DNA from: Streptomyces hawaiiensis
GTDB taxonomy: Bacteria; Actinomycetota; Actinomycetes; Streptomycetales; Streptomycetaceae
NCBI RefSeq assembly: GCF_004803895.1
Contig: NZ_CP021978.1
Coordinates: forward strand, 5,146,001 to 5,210,000
DNA: 64,000 nucleotides
Direction of reading: 5' to 3'
Each line of letters starts with the position of its first letter. Position 1 is the first letter of the stretch. The translations under genes and the position numbers were made by a program. The notes beneath the pieces were generated by a model. It worked only from the letters and a program-made list of their open reading frames with translations, did not search any database and had not been told where the DNA came from. This document shows positions 8,947 to 17,309 of this stretch, piece after piece.

Positions 8947-10085
8947 GGTTCAACCGCCCCCACCGTCCCTTTCGCCGCGACCCCGACACGGCCGGACAGC
9001 ACCGCAAACCACCCGGAGGACAGCCGGCCCGCGGCCCGTTCGCGTCGAGCCGGCGTCGGCTGCTGATCACGTCCGCCACGGTGGTCAGCGCGGTCCTGGT
9101 CGCCGTACTCGCCCTCCGGGACGCCTCCGGGCCGGATTCGGGAGCCGCCGGTTCCGACGCCGACTGCCGCCCCACGGCCCTCCTGGAACCGCCCTGTGGC
9201 GCCTGGTTCGGGGCGTTCGTGCCGCACGAGCGGGACGACCTGCCGGAGAAGGTGCGCGCCTACGAGAAGCGGGTCGGCCGCGAACTCGACATCGTGTACA
9301 CGTACCACGACATGTCCCTGCCCGAGGGCACCCGCCGCGAGGGCGCGCTGCTCACCCCGGAGGAGCAGCGCGTCGGTGAGGACCACCTGCTGCTGCTCTC
9401 CTGGGAGAGCAAGTGGTGGGGCGGCACGAAGAAGCAGCAGCCGACCTGGAGGCAGATCGCGGCCGGCGAGCTGGACGACAAGGTCATCGACGTCCAGGCC
9501 CGGCGCATCAAGGACTACGGCAAGAAGGTGTTCCTCTCCTTCGACCTGGAGATGGACACCCGCACCCCGGCCAACGGCACGCCGGCCGACTTCGTGAAGG
9601 CCTACCGGCACATCCACGACCGGTTCCGCGAACTCGGCGTGGACAACGTGGTGTGGACGTGGATCACCACCGGCTACCTCGACCACGCCGACGAGATCAA
9701 GAAGATGTACCCGGGCGACGACTACGTCGACTGGATCGGCTACAACCAGTACAACTACTACCGCTGTCACGACGCGGGCTGGCTGACCTTCGCGCAGACC
9801 CAGAACTCCACGCACGACTGGATCCGCGCGAACATCTCCGACGACAAGCCGCTGATGCTCTCCGAGTTCGGCACCGCTGCGGACACGGCCCGTCCGCAGC
9901 GCCAGGCCGAGTGGTACGCGCAGGTGCCCGGGGTGCTGAAGGGCCTGGAGGGCGTCAAGGCCGCCCTCCAGTGGAACTACCGCGACCCCGGACCGCACTG
10001 CAACCTGGCCTTGGCCAACGACGCGGCCTGGGACAGCCTGCGCAAGGCGGTCGCCGACCCGTACCTCAACCAGCCGCTGAAGTAG
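8943..10085 (+). CDS. Membrane-anchored glycoside hydrolase, GH26-like
   Basis: A 380-residue protein with a basic cytosolic N-terminus, one membrane anchor (about residues 40-58) and an extracytoplasmic (beta/alpha)8-type domain resembling beta-mannanases of family GH26. Candidate catalytic glutamates lie in SFDLEMD (about residue 203) and LMLSEFG (about residue 306); WTWITTGY is another typical block. It closes the plus-strand glycan operon (GTGA overlap with the gene before). A hydrolase in an export locus commonly trims, releases or edits the polymer. GTG start; no signal-peptidase site is obvious, so it is probably retained. Confidence 0.78.
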   Translation: MRFNRPHRPFRRDPDTAGQHRKPPGGQPARGPFASSRRRLLITSATVVSAVLVAVLALRDASGPDSGAAGSDADCRPTALLEPPCGAWFGAFVPHERDDLPEKVRAYEKRVGRELDIVYTYHDMSLPEGTRREGALLTPEEQRVGEDHLLLLSWESKWWGGTKKQQPTWRQIAAGELDDKVIDVQARRIKDYGKKVFLSFDLEMDTRTPANGTPADFVKAYRHIHDRFRELGVDNVVWTWITTGYLDHADEIKKMYPGDDYVDWIGYNQYNYYRCHDAGWLTFAQTQNSTHDWIRANISDDKPLMLSEFGTAADTARPQRQAEWYAQVPGVLKGLEGVKAALQWNYRDPGPHCNLALANDAAWDSLRKAVADPYLNQPLK

Positions 10086-10135
10086 CTCAGGCAGGGGCCG
10101 GTCCGCTCGGCCGGGGTCAGCCCGCTCAGTCGGGG

Positions 10136-11242
10136 TCAGCCCGCGAACTCGGGCCCGTGCACCACCGCACGGGCCCGCCGGTACCAGCGCCACGCGATCG
10201 TCTTCGGCCCGTCGCGGTACGGCGCCACCCGTGCGCCCGCCCCCGCCAGCCAGCCCTCGATGTCGGCGACGGTGTGGGTGCGCCGGACGATGAGCCGGGC
10301 GATGCGGTACCGCTCGTCGCGGTCGGAGCTGAGTGCGTGCCGTACGGCGGTCGCCGTCTCGTAGCCGGCCCGGGCCGACATGGCCCGCACCCGGGGGCTG
10401 TTGTAGCCGTGCGGGTAGGCGAGGTGGCGGATCTCGTGCCCGAGGGCGTCCTCCAGTACGGCCTTGGAGGTGCGCAGTTCGTACGCCAGAGCCTTGGCGG
10501 ACAGGGTGTCGAGCTGTGCGTGTGTGACGGTGTGGCTGCCGATCTCCATGCCGGAACGTTCCAGCTCCGCCGCCCGGTCCAGGGTCATCATCGCAGCGGG
10601 CGGCAGCAGACTGCGGCCGCCCGGGGCGATGGCGCCGGTGGTGAGGTAGGCGGTGGCGGGCAGCCCGCGTTCGGCCAGGGCCTCGGCGGTGGGGCCGGGC
10701 AGATCGGCGAACCCGTCGTCGAAGGTGAGCAGCACGGGCCGGGGCGGCAACGGAGCCCGCCCGGCCAGCTGATCGGCGATCGCGCTGATGGTGACGGGCG
10801 TACGCCCACTGCGGACCACGGCATCGAGATGCGCGGCGAACTGCTTCGGCGAGACCGTGAACTCGGCGATCCAGTCCGGCGGATCGTCCATGACGGAGTG
10901 GTACAGGAAGACGGGGATGGCGGGAGCACCGCCACCCCCCGGCCCCCCACCCGCCCCAGCGGAGGCCCCGGCCACACCGTCCGGCCTCGCGGGGACCCTG
11001 GCCACCCCCGTCGTGGCCCCGGCCACCCTGTCCGGGCTTCTGCCCGGCCTCGAGGCACCGCTCCCACCCCCCGTCGTGGCCCCGGCCGCCCTGTCCGGGC
11101 TTCCGCCCGGCCTCGCGGCACCGCTCCCACCCCCCGCGACTATCCGGCCCTCGCCGTCCTGCGCCTGCGCGCCCCGGCCCGTCCGGTCTCTGCCGTCGCC
11201 CTGTCCCTCGCCTTCGCCCCGGGCGCTCGTCGACGTCCTCAT
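10136..11242 (-). CDS. Polysaccharide deacetylase (NodB/CE4)
   Basis: A 368-residue protein. The catalytic domain (about 115-368) shows the CE4 motifs LTFDDGF (metal and catalytic Asp), SHTVTH (metal His pair) and LAYPHGYNS. It removes N- or O-acetyl groups from polysaccharides such as chitin-like glycans or peptidoglycan. Residues 1-110 are Gly/Ala/Arg-rich and contain a 21-residue duplication. No signal peptide or membrane anchor is visible, which is unusual for a CE4 enzyme and suggests a cytosolic target or non-classical localisation. The ATG at 11242 overlaps the stop of the GT2 gene by 4 bp (ATGA) and follows a GGGGGGCGAG site. Confidence 0.88.
   Translation of the reverse strand: MRTSTSARGEGEGQGDGRDRTGRGAQAQDGEGRIVAGGGSGAARPGGSPDRAAGATTGGGSGASRPGRSPDRVAGATTGVARVPARPDGVAGASAGAGGGPGGGGAPAIPVFLYHSVMDDPPDWIAEFTVSPKQFAAHLDAVVRSGRTPVTISAIADQLAGRAPLPPRPVLLTFDDGFADLPGPTAEALAERGLPATAYLTTGAIAPGGRSLLPPAAMMTLDRAAELERSGMEIGSHTVTHAQLDTLSAKALAYELRTSKAVLEDALGHEIRHLAYPHGYNSPRVRAMSARAGYETATAVRHALSSDRDERYRIARLIVRRTHTVADIEGWLAGAGARVAPYRDGPKTIAWRWYRRARAVVHGPEFAG
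10961..11135 (-). repeat. 63-bp tandem repeat in the deacetylase linker
   Basis: Two near-identical 63-bp units (11010-11072 and 11073-11135) and a partial third (10961-11009) encode a 21-residue Gly/Ser/Arg/Pro-rich linker repeat before the CE4 domain. The frame is kept. Confidence 0.8.
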
Positions 11243-12516
11243 CTCGCCCCCCGAACAGTCGCGCGCAGCGTCCGCCGCGCCTTCAGATAGCCGACCGGGC
11301 CGTACAGCATCCCCCTGCGCTGCAACCGCGACAGCCGCCGCGGCCAGGGATGCGTCCGCACGTCGTGATCGCCCGGCGTGCCGCCGCCCTCCGTCTCGCG
11401 TACGGCCGTCAGCGTGCGGGCGTGGGCGAGACCGCGGGGCAGCCTCGCGAGGAACGCCGGCAGCAGCGCGGGCCGGTTCACGAGCACCGCGGTGAGGTAG
11501 GCGGTGAGTCCGGCGCCGTAGCCGTACGCCTGGGTCTCCAGGTCCCGCCAGGTCTCCCGGTGGTGGTGCCACACCAGGGCGTACGGCGTGTAGCGCAGCC
11601 GGTGGCCCTGGGCCAGGACGCGCACGAAGCCGTAGAGGTCGTCACCGCCCCGGGCGGCCGTCCCGGCGCCGGTGGCCGGGTCGAAACCGCCGACGGAACG
11701 CAGCACCACCGTCCGGAACGCCATGTTCGCGCCCGACCCGAACCGCCCGGCGGTGAACGGGAACAGCGGCTCGTCGCCCGGCGGACACGCCGGGTCGTAC
11801 GTCCTTGGAGTGAAGCCCTTCGCGAAGCCGCCGTGGCTCTCCAGCAGTACCTGGGCCGGAGTGGTCAGCCGCGCGGGCAGGATCAGCCCGGTGCTGCACC
11901 CGAGCCCGGCGTCGGCGGCGAAGGGCGCGCTCAGCTCGGTCAGCCAGCGTGGATCGGCGACCACGTCGTCGTCGGTGAAGGCGACCACCTCGCCGCGCAC
12001 GGCGTCCAGCCCCGCGTTGTGCGCGCCTGCGAGCCCCGGAACAGGCTCACAGACGTACCGCACGCGCTCGGCGTACTTCCGCTCGATCAGCTCCCGCGTC
12101 TCGCTCGTGACGGGCGCGTTGTCCACGACGACGATCTCGAACCGCGGATGGTCCTGCGCCAGCAGCGAGTCCAGCGCCCGGGCCAGCTGCCCGGCCCGCT
12201 CCCGGGTCGCGACGACGACACTCGTGAACGGCGCCACCGAGGGTTCGCCGAAGACGGCCGGCCCGCACTCCGCCCGCGCCCGCTCCGCCAGCACGGCTCT
12301 GGGATCCGCTCCCCGCGGCACCCGCCCGAGCAGCGTGCCCACGGGTCGGCCACCCCTCCTGACCAGCACGAACACCTCTCCGTGCGTCACCGGCGGGCTC
12401 CCCGGACCGGGTCTGAGCACCGCCGCGTCACCGTCGAGGTCCAGTTCGGCGACCTGCACCGCCCCGATGTCCAGGAACCGCCGTATCTCCTCCTGCGCAC
12501 GCGCCGAACGGGCCAT
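11239..12516 (-). CDS. GT2-family glycosyltransferase
   Basis: A 425-residue protein. An N-terminal region (1-110) of unknown role precedes a GT-A glycosyltransferase domain. That domain shows VVVATRERAGQL, IVVVDNAP, the DxD-type metal/nucleotide site FTDDDV and a later GGDDLYGF acceptor/base motif. It should transfer a sugar from a nucleotide donor to a surface-glycan precursor on the cytosolic face. The start at 12516 is set by AAGGGGGG 6-7 nt upstream; a longer frame to 13047 lies antiphase inside the acyltransferase gene. It sits between the acyltransferase (20 bp upstream) and the deacetylase (4-bp overlap). Confidence 0.88.
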   Translation of the reverse strand: MARSARAQEEIRRFLDIGAVQVAELDLDGDAAVLRPGPGSPPVTHGEVFVLVRRGGRPVGTLLGRVPRGADPRAVLAERARAECGPAVFGEPSVAPFTSVVVATRERAGQLARALDSLLAQDHPRFEIVVVDNAPVTSETRELIERKYAERVRYVCEPVPGLAGAHNAGLDAVRGEVVAFTDDDVVADPRWLTELSAPFAADAGLGCSTGLILPARLTTPAQVLLESHGGFAKGFTPRTYDPACPPGDEPLFPFTAGRFGSGANMAFRTVVLRSVGGFDPATGAGTAARGGDDLYGFVRVLAQGHRLRYTPYALVWHHHRETWRDLETQAYGYGAGLTAYLTAVLVNRPALLPAFLARLPRGLAHARTLTAVRETEGGGTPGDHDVRTHPWPRRLSRLQRRGMLYGPVGYLKARRTLRATVRGAR

Positions 12517-12536
12517 GCGCCCACCCCCCTTGTGTG

Positions 12537-13622
12537 TCAGGTACGGCGCAGCCGAGCCGCGCCCTTCAGCGTCCGCGCGGCCAGCGACGCGAGCCGAGGC
12601 CTGCTGCGGACGAAGCTGTGCGCGCGGCGCGCCGGCTCGCGGCTCAGCCAGTGCAGCGCCGCGCCGGCACCCGGCCGGGTCACCGCGCCCTCGTACACGG
12701 GCAGTTCGCCCGTCTTCAGCGCGTCCTTGTACTCGGCCGCGCCCCGCCCCAGGTCGAGCATGCCGATGCCGTCTGCGGCCGCCGCCTCGGCCATGCGCAG
12801 GTGCAGCACCAGACCCGGCGAGAACTTCGCGAACTCCGGGGCGTAGGCAGGAAACCAGCAGGCCAGCACGGAGGCCGAACGCAGCCCGAAGTGCGCGGCG
12901 ACGGGCCGCTGACCGGCGTACAGCACGGACAGCGTGCCGCTGCACTCCGGCGCCCGGGTGCGGGCCAGCTGCCCGACGAGCCGGGTGATCCACTCCTGGG
13001 CGAACCGGTCCCGGCGGCCGGTCCTGCGGTACTGCGCGGACTTCCACTCCATGAGCGTGCGCAGCGCGGCCGGGTCGCGTTCGTCGAACACGAACCGCAG
13101 CTCGCCGGCCTGCCGGCCCAGCTTGCGCTCCTTGGCCAGGGTGGTCTTCAAAAACTTCGGCGACTGCGCCCGCAGCACCGACTCGTACGTCTCGTAGCCC
13201 TTCTCCACGTCGATGACGTAGGTGGCGTGCTCCTCGGACGCGTACCGGACGAACAGCCGTTGCTCGGCCTCCAGGTTGTCGAAGGCGAAGCTCGACACCG
13301 AGCAGGCCCTCAGCAGCCGGCCCGTCTCCAGGTCCAGGCCCGACCGCAGGATCGCGCCCTGCGCGTCCGAGACGCCGAGCCCGATCGCCCAGCCCTGCCC
13401 CAACGGGCCCCGCTCATAAGGCAGGAAGCCGGCCGGTTCCGTCCCCTCGTACACCACGGCGACCCGGGCCCCCGGCCTGACCCGGCCGACGGCTTGGGTG
13501 AACTCCGGCTCCATGAAGGGATTGCGCGGTGCTCCGCAGGCCGCGCGCAGCGCACGCCAGCACTCCCTCTCCCCTTCGCCGAGCTCCCCGGGCCCCGCCA
13601 CGCGAATGCGCCCACTGCTCAA
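12537..13622 (-). CDS. FemAB/CelD-like GNAT acyltransferase
   Basis: About 361 residues; double-GNAT fold of the CelD/BcsL or FemAB type, which transfers acyl or aminoacyl groups in cell-surface polymer synthesis. Visible are FMEPEFTQAVG near the N-terminus, the conserved core LMEWKSAQYRRTG, HFGLRS and DLGRGAAEYK. I favour the TTG start at 13622 because GGGGGG lies 5 nt before it and the protein then opens as relatives do; the frame is open to an ATG at 13712. First gene of the minus-strand glycan operon. Acyl donor and acceptor cannot be told from sequence. Confidence 0.75.
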   Translation of the reverse strand: MSSGRIRVAGPGELGEGERECWRALRAACGAPRNPFMEPEFTQAVGRVRPGARVAVVYEGTEPAGFLPYERGPLGQGWAIGLGVSDAQGAILRSGLDLETGRLLRACSVSSFAFDNLEAEQRLFVRYASEEHATYVIDVEKGYETYESVLRAQSPKFLKTTLAKERKLGRQAGELRFVFDERDPAALRTLMEWKSAQYRRTGRRDRFAQEWITRLVGQLARTRAPECSGTLSVLYAGQRPVAAHFGLRSASVLACWFPAYAPEFAKFSPGLVLHLRMAEAAAADGIGMLDLGRGAAEYKDALKTGELPVYEGAVTRPGAGAALHWLSREPARRAHSFVRSRPRLASLAARTLKGAARLRRT

Positions 13623-13793
13623 CCTGACCCCCCGATCAAGTCCCCCCTGGACACTTGGAAGGTACCGCTCGATGCGCCCCCACGGGTAGGTAGCGGAGCA
13701 TGTTGTTGCCAACCGGTGCAGAGGCCTTCAACCGGGCAATCGGCATCCGTCGTGCGATGAAACGAAGGGGCGCGCTGTCCGTATTCTCTGATC

Positions 13794-14642
13794 ATGGCCG
13801 CACCCATCGCATATTCACTCATCGCCACCGATCTGGACGGGACGCTGCTGCGCGGCGACGACACCCTCTCCGACCGGTCTCTCGCCGCGCTCGCGCGGGT
13901 GGCGGACGCCGGTGCCCAGCACCTCGTGGTGACGGGCCGGCCGGCGCCGAGAGTGCGGCCGCTCCTGGACGACCTCGGATGCACGGGGCTCGCGGTGTGC
14001 GGGCAGGGCGCGCAGGTGTACGACGCCGGCGCGGACCGGCTGCTGTGGTCCATCACGTTGGACAGGGAGCTGGCCGAGACCGCCCTCGGCAAGATCGAGG
14101 CCGAGGTGGGGCAGGTGTACGCGGCGGTCGACCAGGACGGGGTCGACGGGCTCACGCTGATCGAGCCGGGCTATCTGATGCCGCACCCGACCCTGCCCGC
14201 CGTACGGGTCGACCGGCGCGACGAGCTGTGGGGCGAGGCCATCAGCAAGGTGCTGCTGCGGCATCCCCATCTGTCGGACGACGAGTTGGCGGCCACGGCC
14301 CGCTCGGTGGTCGGCTCACTGGCGACGGTGACGATGTCGGGGCCCGGCACGGTCGAGCTCCAGCCGTGCGGGATCACCAAGGCGACGGGCCTGGCGCTGG
14401 CCGCCGAGCATCTGGGGCTGCGGCCGGCGGACACCATCGCCTTCGGCGACATGCCCAACGACATCCCGATGTTCGACTGGGCCGGCCACGGCGTCGCGAT
14501 GGCCAACGCCCATCCCGAACTCAAGGCCGTGGCCGACGAGGTCACCCTGTCGAACGAGGACGACGGCATCGCCGTCGTCCTCGAGCGACTGCTGGGCGGG
14601 TCGGCTCAGTACGGGCCGTTGACGTTGTCGATCGAGCCGTAG
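13794..14642 (+). CDS. HAD-superfamily hydrolase, Cof type
   Basis: A 282-residue cytosolic phosphatase. HAD motif I is DLDGT (nucleophile Asp13, acid/base Asp15), and motif IV is FGDMPNDIPMF, with the Cof-type C2 cap between. Such enzymes dephosphorylate sugar phosphates, FMN or PLP; the substrate is not predictable. The gene is monocistronic, and its last 37 bp overlap the 3' end of the convergent LysM/SLT gene. Confidence 0.9.
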   Translation: MAAPIAYSLIATDLDGTLLRGDDTLSDRSLAALARVADAGAQHLVVTGRPAPRVRPLLDDLGCTGLAVCGQGAQVYDAGADRLLWSITLDRELAETALGKIEAEVGQVYAAVDQDGVDGLTLIEPGYLMPHPTLPAVRVDRRDELWGEAISKVLLRHPHLSDDELAATARSVVGSLATVTMSGPGTVELQPCGITKATGLALAAEHLGLRPADTIAFGDMPNDIPMFDWAGHGVAMANAHPELKAVADEVTLSNEDDGIAVVLERLLGGSAQYGPLTLSIEP

Positions 14643-15385
14643 CGGTCGGCCGCGTAGTTGCAGGCCGCCGTGATGTTCGCGACCGGGTCGTACGGGTCCC
14701 ACGACGTGCCGTCCACGTGGTAGGCCTGGAAGGTCGGGTCGATGGTCTGGAGCAGGCCCTTGGACGGGGTGCCCTTGGCGGCGTTGGAGTCCCAGTTGTT
14801 GATCGCCTGGGGGTTGCCGGACGACTCGCGCATGACGTTGCGGTAGATGCCGTCGTAGGACCCGGGGATCCCCTTCTGCGCCATGATGTCCAGCGCCTCG
14901 CGGATCCACCCGTCCAGGTTGTCCGCGTAGGTCTTCGCGGAGGCCTGGGTGGCCTGGGCGACACCGCCGGCGGGCTTCGCGGCCGGCTTGGCGGGGGCGG
15001 ACGACTGGGTCGCCGTCTTCTTCGCGACACCCGTCTTGGTGGTCTTCACCGTCAGCTTCAGACCCGGGTGGATCAGCTTCGGGTCGTCGCCGACGGTGGC
15101 GCGGTTGTCCTTGTAGAGCTGCTTCCAGCCGCCCGGGACGTCGTACTTGTCCGCGATGCGGTAGAGCGAGTCGCCCTTGGTCACGGTGTACGTGAGGGAC
15201 TTGGCGGGCTGGGCCGCCTGCGGTACGGACTGTGCGGCGGCGGGTGCGCTCTGGGGCTCGGCGGCGCTCGCGTGGGTGGCGCCGAGGAGCGGAAGGGTGA
15301 GTGCGGCTCCGCCGGTTCCGGCGGCGATGAAGCCTCGGGTCAGCGGGTTGGTTCTGGGGCGACGGTGCTTGCCTCGTCCGGCCAT
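14606..15385 (-). CDS. Secreted LysM-lytic transglycosylase (cell-wall lysozyme-like)
   Basis: A 259-residue exported protein. A twin-arginine-like or Sec signal spans residues 1-41 and ends ASAAE. A LysM peptidoglycan-binding module (about 64-112, YTVTKGDSLYRIADKY) and an Ala/Lys/Pro linker follow. The C-terminal SLT/transglycosylase domain (about 150-259) has the catalytic glutamate in NVMRESSGNP and the GLLQ motif. It should cleave glycan strands during growth or spore germination. GGAGAGG lies 9 nt upstream of the ATG, immediately after a c-di-AMP riboswitch, so expression is likely tied to c-di-AMP, as for other actinobacterial wall hydrolases. Confidence 0.9.
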   Translation of the reverse strand: MAGRGKHRRPRTNPLTRGFIAAGTGGAALTLPLLGATHASAAEPQSAPAAAQSVPQAAQPAKSLTYTVTKGDSLYRIADKYDVPGGWKQLYKDNRATVGDDPKLIHPGLKLTVKTTKTGVAKKTATQSSAPAKPAAKPAGGVAQATQASAKTYADNLDGWIREALDIMAQKGIPGSYDGIYRNVMRESSGNPQAINNWDSNAAKGTPSKGLLQTIDPTFQAYHVDGTSWDPYDPVANITAACNYAADRYGSIDNVNGPY

Positions 15386-15400
15386 GGCTTTGTTCCTCTC

Positions 15401-15580
15401 CGGCGCCTACGAGGTGAGCTGTCGGGTTCGGGCCGGGAGGTGCCCGGCCGCGTACGGCGCTGTGTGCCGTGCGCGGCTTCACCCCGAGCCGTGCCGCTGT
15501 GCGGACCGGCGACTTACCTGGGTCCCCCGCTCCTGCCCTGCGTGAGTGAGTCGGTTCCGGTGGGGAGTCCGGGCGGCGGC
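15401..15580 (-). promoter_or_regulatory. ydaO/yuaA-type c-di-AMP riboswitch
   Basis: Read on the minus strand, the leader of the LysM/SLT gene carries the conserved blocks of the ydaO class in order: gcaggagcgggggaccca, then ggggtgaagccgcgc, then cccgaacccgacagctcacc followed by ctcgtaggcgccg. The final block abuts the ribosome binding site, so ligand binding could control termination or translation. This class binds cyclic di-AMP and in actinobacteria commonly precedes wall-hydrolase genes. The 5' limit is approximate. Confidence 0.88.
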
Positions 15581-16068
15581 AGGATTAGGCGTCCGCCGGA
15601 CAGGCCCGGAACGTATGCGAGAGCACATGTCGGGAACAAGCACCTCAGTCACATATCGCGCGGTTGACCTTGGTCGGGGGTGTTTGGGCCGCTTGATCCT
15701 TTGCGGCAGCCAAGGCTCAACTGGCGTCAGCGGGAAGGCGGTAGGGGCCGGAGTGGAGGTGAGGCGGAAAAGGGGGACAAGTGATTCAACTCACTGATCA
15801 CGAATCGATAGGGCAATTTCCGCCAAGGGGAATTCACCTACCTATCACGGCAAATCGTGCATAGTCCGCTACCTTTGGGTAAGTCGATAAATATCTGTTC
15901 TTATGGGTTGATCGAAAACATAACGGTCGTGATCGGATACCGCCCGGCCTGTAACCACGGGCGCTGGCGGTGATCGAAACGTGACCGGATACGCTGACTC
16001 GAGTGAGGGCAGCGACCTATCGACAATCCGCGTAATCACCGGCAGACACAGCAGACAGGAGACCCCTC
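15581..16068. promoter_or_regulatory. Divergent promoter region, no gene
   Basis: About 490 bp between the riboswitch and the polyprenyl synthase gene. Part of it (about 15780-15920) is AT-rich for this genome, with runs such as taagtcgataaatatctg, and probably holds promoters for both directions. I found no coding sequence. An AGGAG lies just before the GTG at 16069. Confidence 0.5.
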
Positions 16069-17079
16069 GTGACCGACGTCGGGCCGTTCGGGCTGAGCGT
16101 GCGGGACCAGGCTCTGGAAGCCGATGTCCAGGCCGGACTGGTGGCTGTCGAGGAAGGCTTGCTCGAGGCCACCAAGAGCGAGGTGCCCTTCATCACGGAG
16201 GCCGCCCAGCACCTGGTACGGGCCGGCGGCAAGCGGTTCCGCCCGCTGCTCGTGATGCTCTCCGCCCAGTTCGGTGACCGGTACGCACCCGGGATCGTGC
16301 CGTCGGCCGTCGTCGTGGAGCTGACCCACCTCGCCACGCTGTACCACGACGACGTGATGGACGAGGCCGCCGTGCGCCGCGGCGTCGCGAGCGCGAACAC
16401 CCGCTGGGGCAACTCCGTCGCGGTCCTCACCGGCGACTTCCTCTTCGCCCGCGCCTCGCACATCCTGGCCGACCTCGGCCCGGAGGCCGTGCGGGTGCAG
16501 GCCGAGGCGTTCGAGCGCCTGGTGACCGGCCAGATCCTGGAGACGGCCGGACCGCAGGACGGCCGGGACCCCGTCGAGCACTACCTGGACGTGCTGGGCG
16601 GCAAGACCGGCTCGCTGGTCGCCGTGTCGTGCCGGTTCGGCGCGATGATGTCCGGCGCCGACGAGACGGTCGTGCACGTCCTGACCCAGTACGGCGAGCG
16701 GCTCGGCGTCGCCTTCCAGCTCGCGGACGACGTCCTGGACATCGCCTCCGACTCCCACGAGTCCGGCAAGACCCCCGGCACCGACCTGCGCGAGGGCATC
16801 CCCACGCTGCCGGTGCTGCGGCTGCGCGAGCGGGCGGCCCGGCTCGGGCGCGCCGAGGACATCGCCCTGTGCGAGCTGCTCGACTCCGACCTCGCCGACG
16901 ACGAACGGCACGCCGAGGCCCTGCGCCTGCTGCGGGCCCACCCGGCTCTGGAGCAGGCCCGGCAGGACACCGTCCGCTACGCCCAGGACGCCCGCTCGTC
17001 GCTGGCGCCCCTGCCGGAGTGCACCGCGAAGACGGCGCTCCTGGAGCTGTGCGACGCGGTGGTGCACCGGGCCGGCTAG
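16069..17079 (+). CDS. Long-chain polyprenyl diphosphate synthase
   Basis: A 336-residue trans-isoprenyl diphosphate synthase. It has both Asp-rich motifs: DDVMD at 94-98, and the second site in FQLADDVLD. GGKRFRP and the KT motif are also present. It condenses IPP onto allylic diphosphates, probably to make the menaquinone side chain (hepta- to nonaprenyl class), though chain length cannot be read reliably. GTG start with an AGGAG site. Followed by a clear terminator, so probably monocistronic. Confidence 0.9.
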   Translation: MTDVGPFGLSVRDQALEADVQAGLVAVEEGLLEATKSEVPFITEAAQHLVRAGGKRFRPLLVMLSAQFGDRYAPGIVPSAVVVELTHLATLYHDDVMDEAAVRRGVASANTRWGNSVAVLTGDFLFARASHILADLGPEAVRVQAEAFERLVTGQILETAGPQDGRDPVEHYLDVLGGKTGSLVAVSCRFGAMMSGADETVVHVLTQYGERLGVAFQLADDVLDIASDSHESGKTPGTDLREGIPTLPVLRLRERAARLGRAEDIALCELLDSDLADDERHAEALRLLRAHPALEQARQDTVRYAQDARSSLAPLPECTAKTALLELCDAVVHRAG

Positions 17080-17082
17080 CAC

Positions 17083-17120
17083 CTCTTCCCCGCACGACCC
17101 CTACGGGTCGGGGGAGAAGC
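17083..17120 (+). terminator. Terminator after polyprenyl synthase
   Basis: The inverted repeat cttcccc/ggggag encloses the inner stem cgaccc-ctac-gggtcg a few bases after the stop codon. GC-rich hairpin without a U-tract, as usual in Streptomyces. Confidence 0.7.
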
Positions 17121-17309
17121 CGCCCTTCCATGTCATACCCCAGCAGTACACGGAGTTGAGCCCGGGGTCTGACGTATCTGCCTGGCAGATTTGGTCAGAT
17201 GGACACCACGGAAAACACCACTCCTCACCTGTTCGGGTGAGAATGGCGGCTCAGGGACGAGTGCGTGGACGACACGGCAGCCGCCGCCGACCATGGAGGT
17301 AGGGCACAC

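Noticed and set aside
12537..13712. Longer acyltransferase reading from the ATG at 13712
   Set aside because: The extra 30 residues resemble leader sequence, and a GGGGGG site lies 5 nt before TTG at 13622; start left open.
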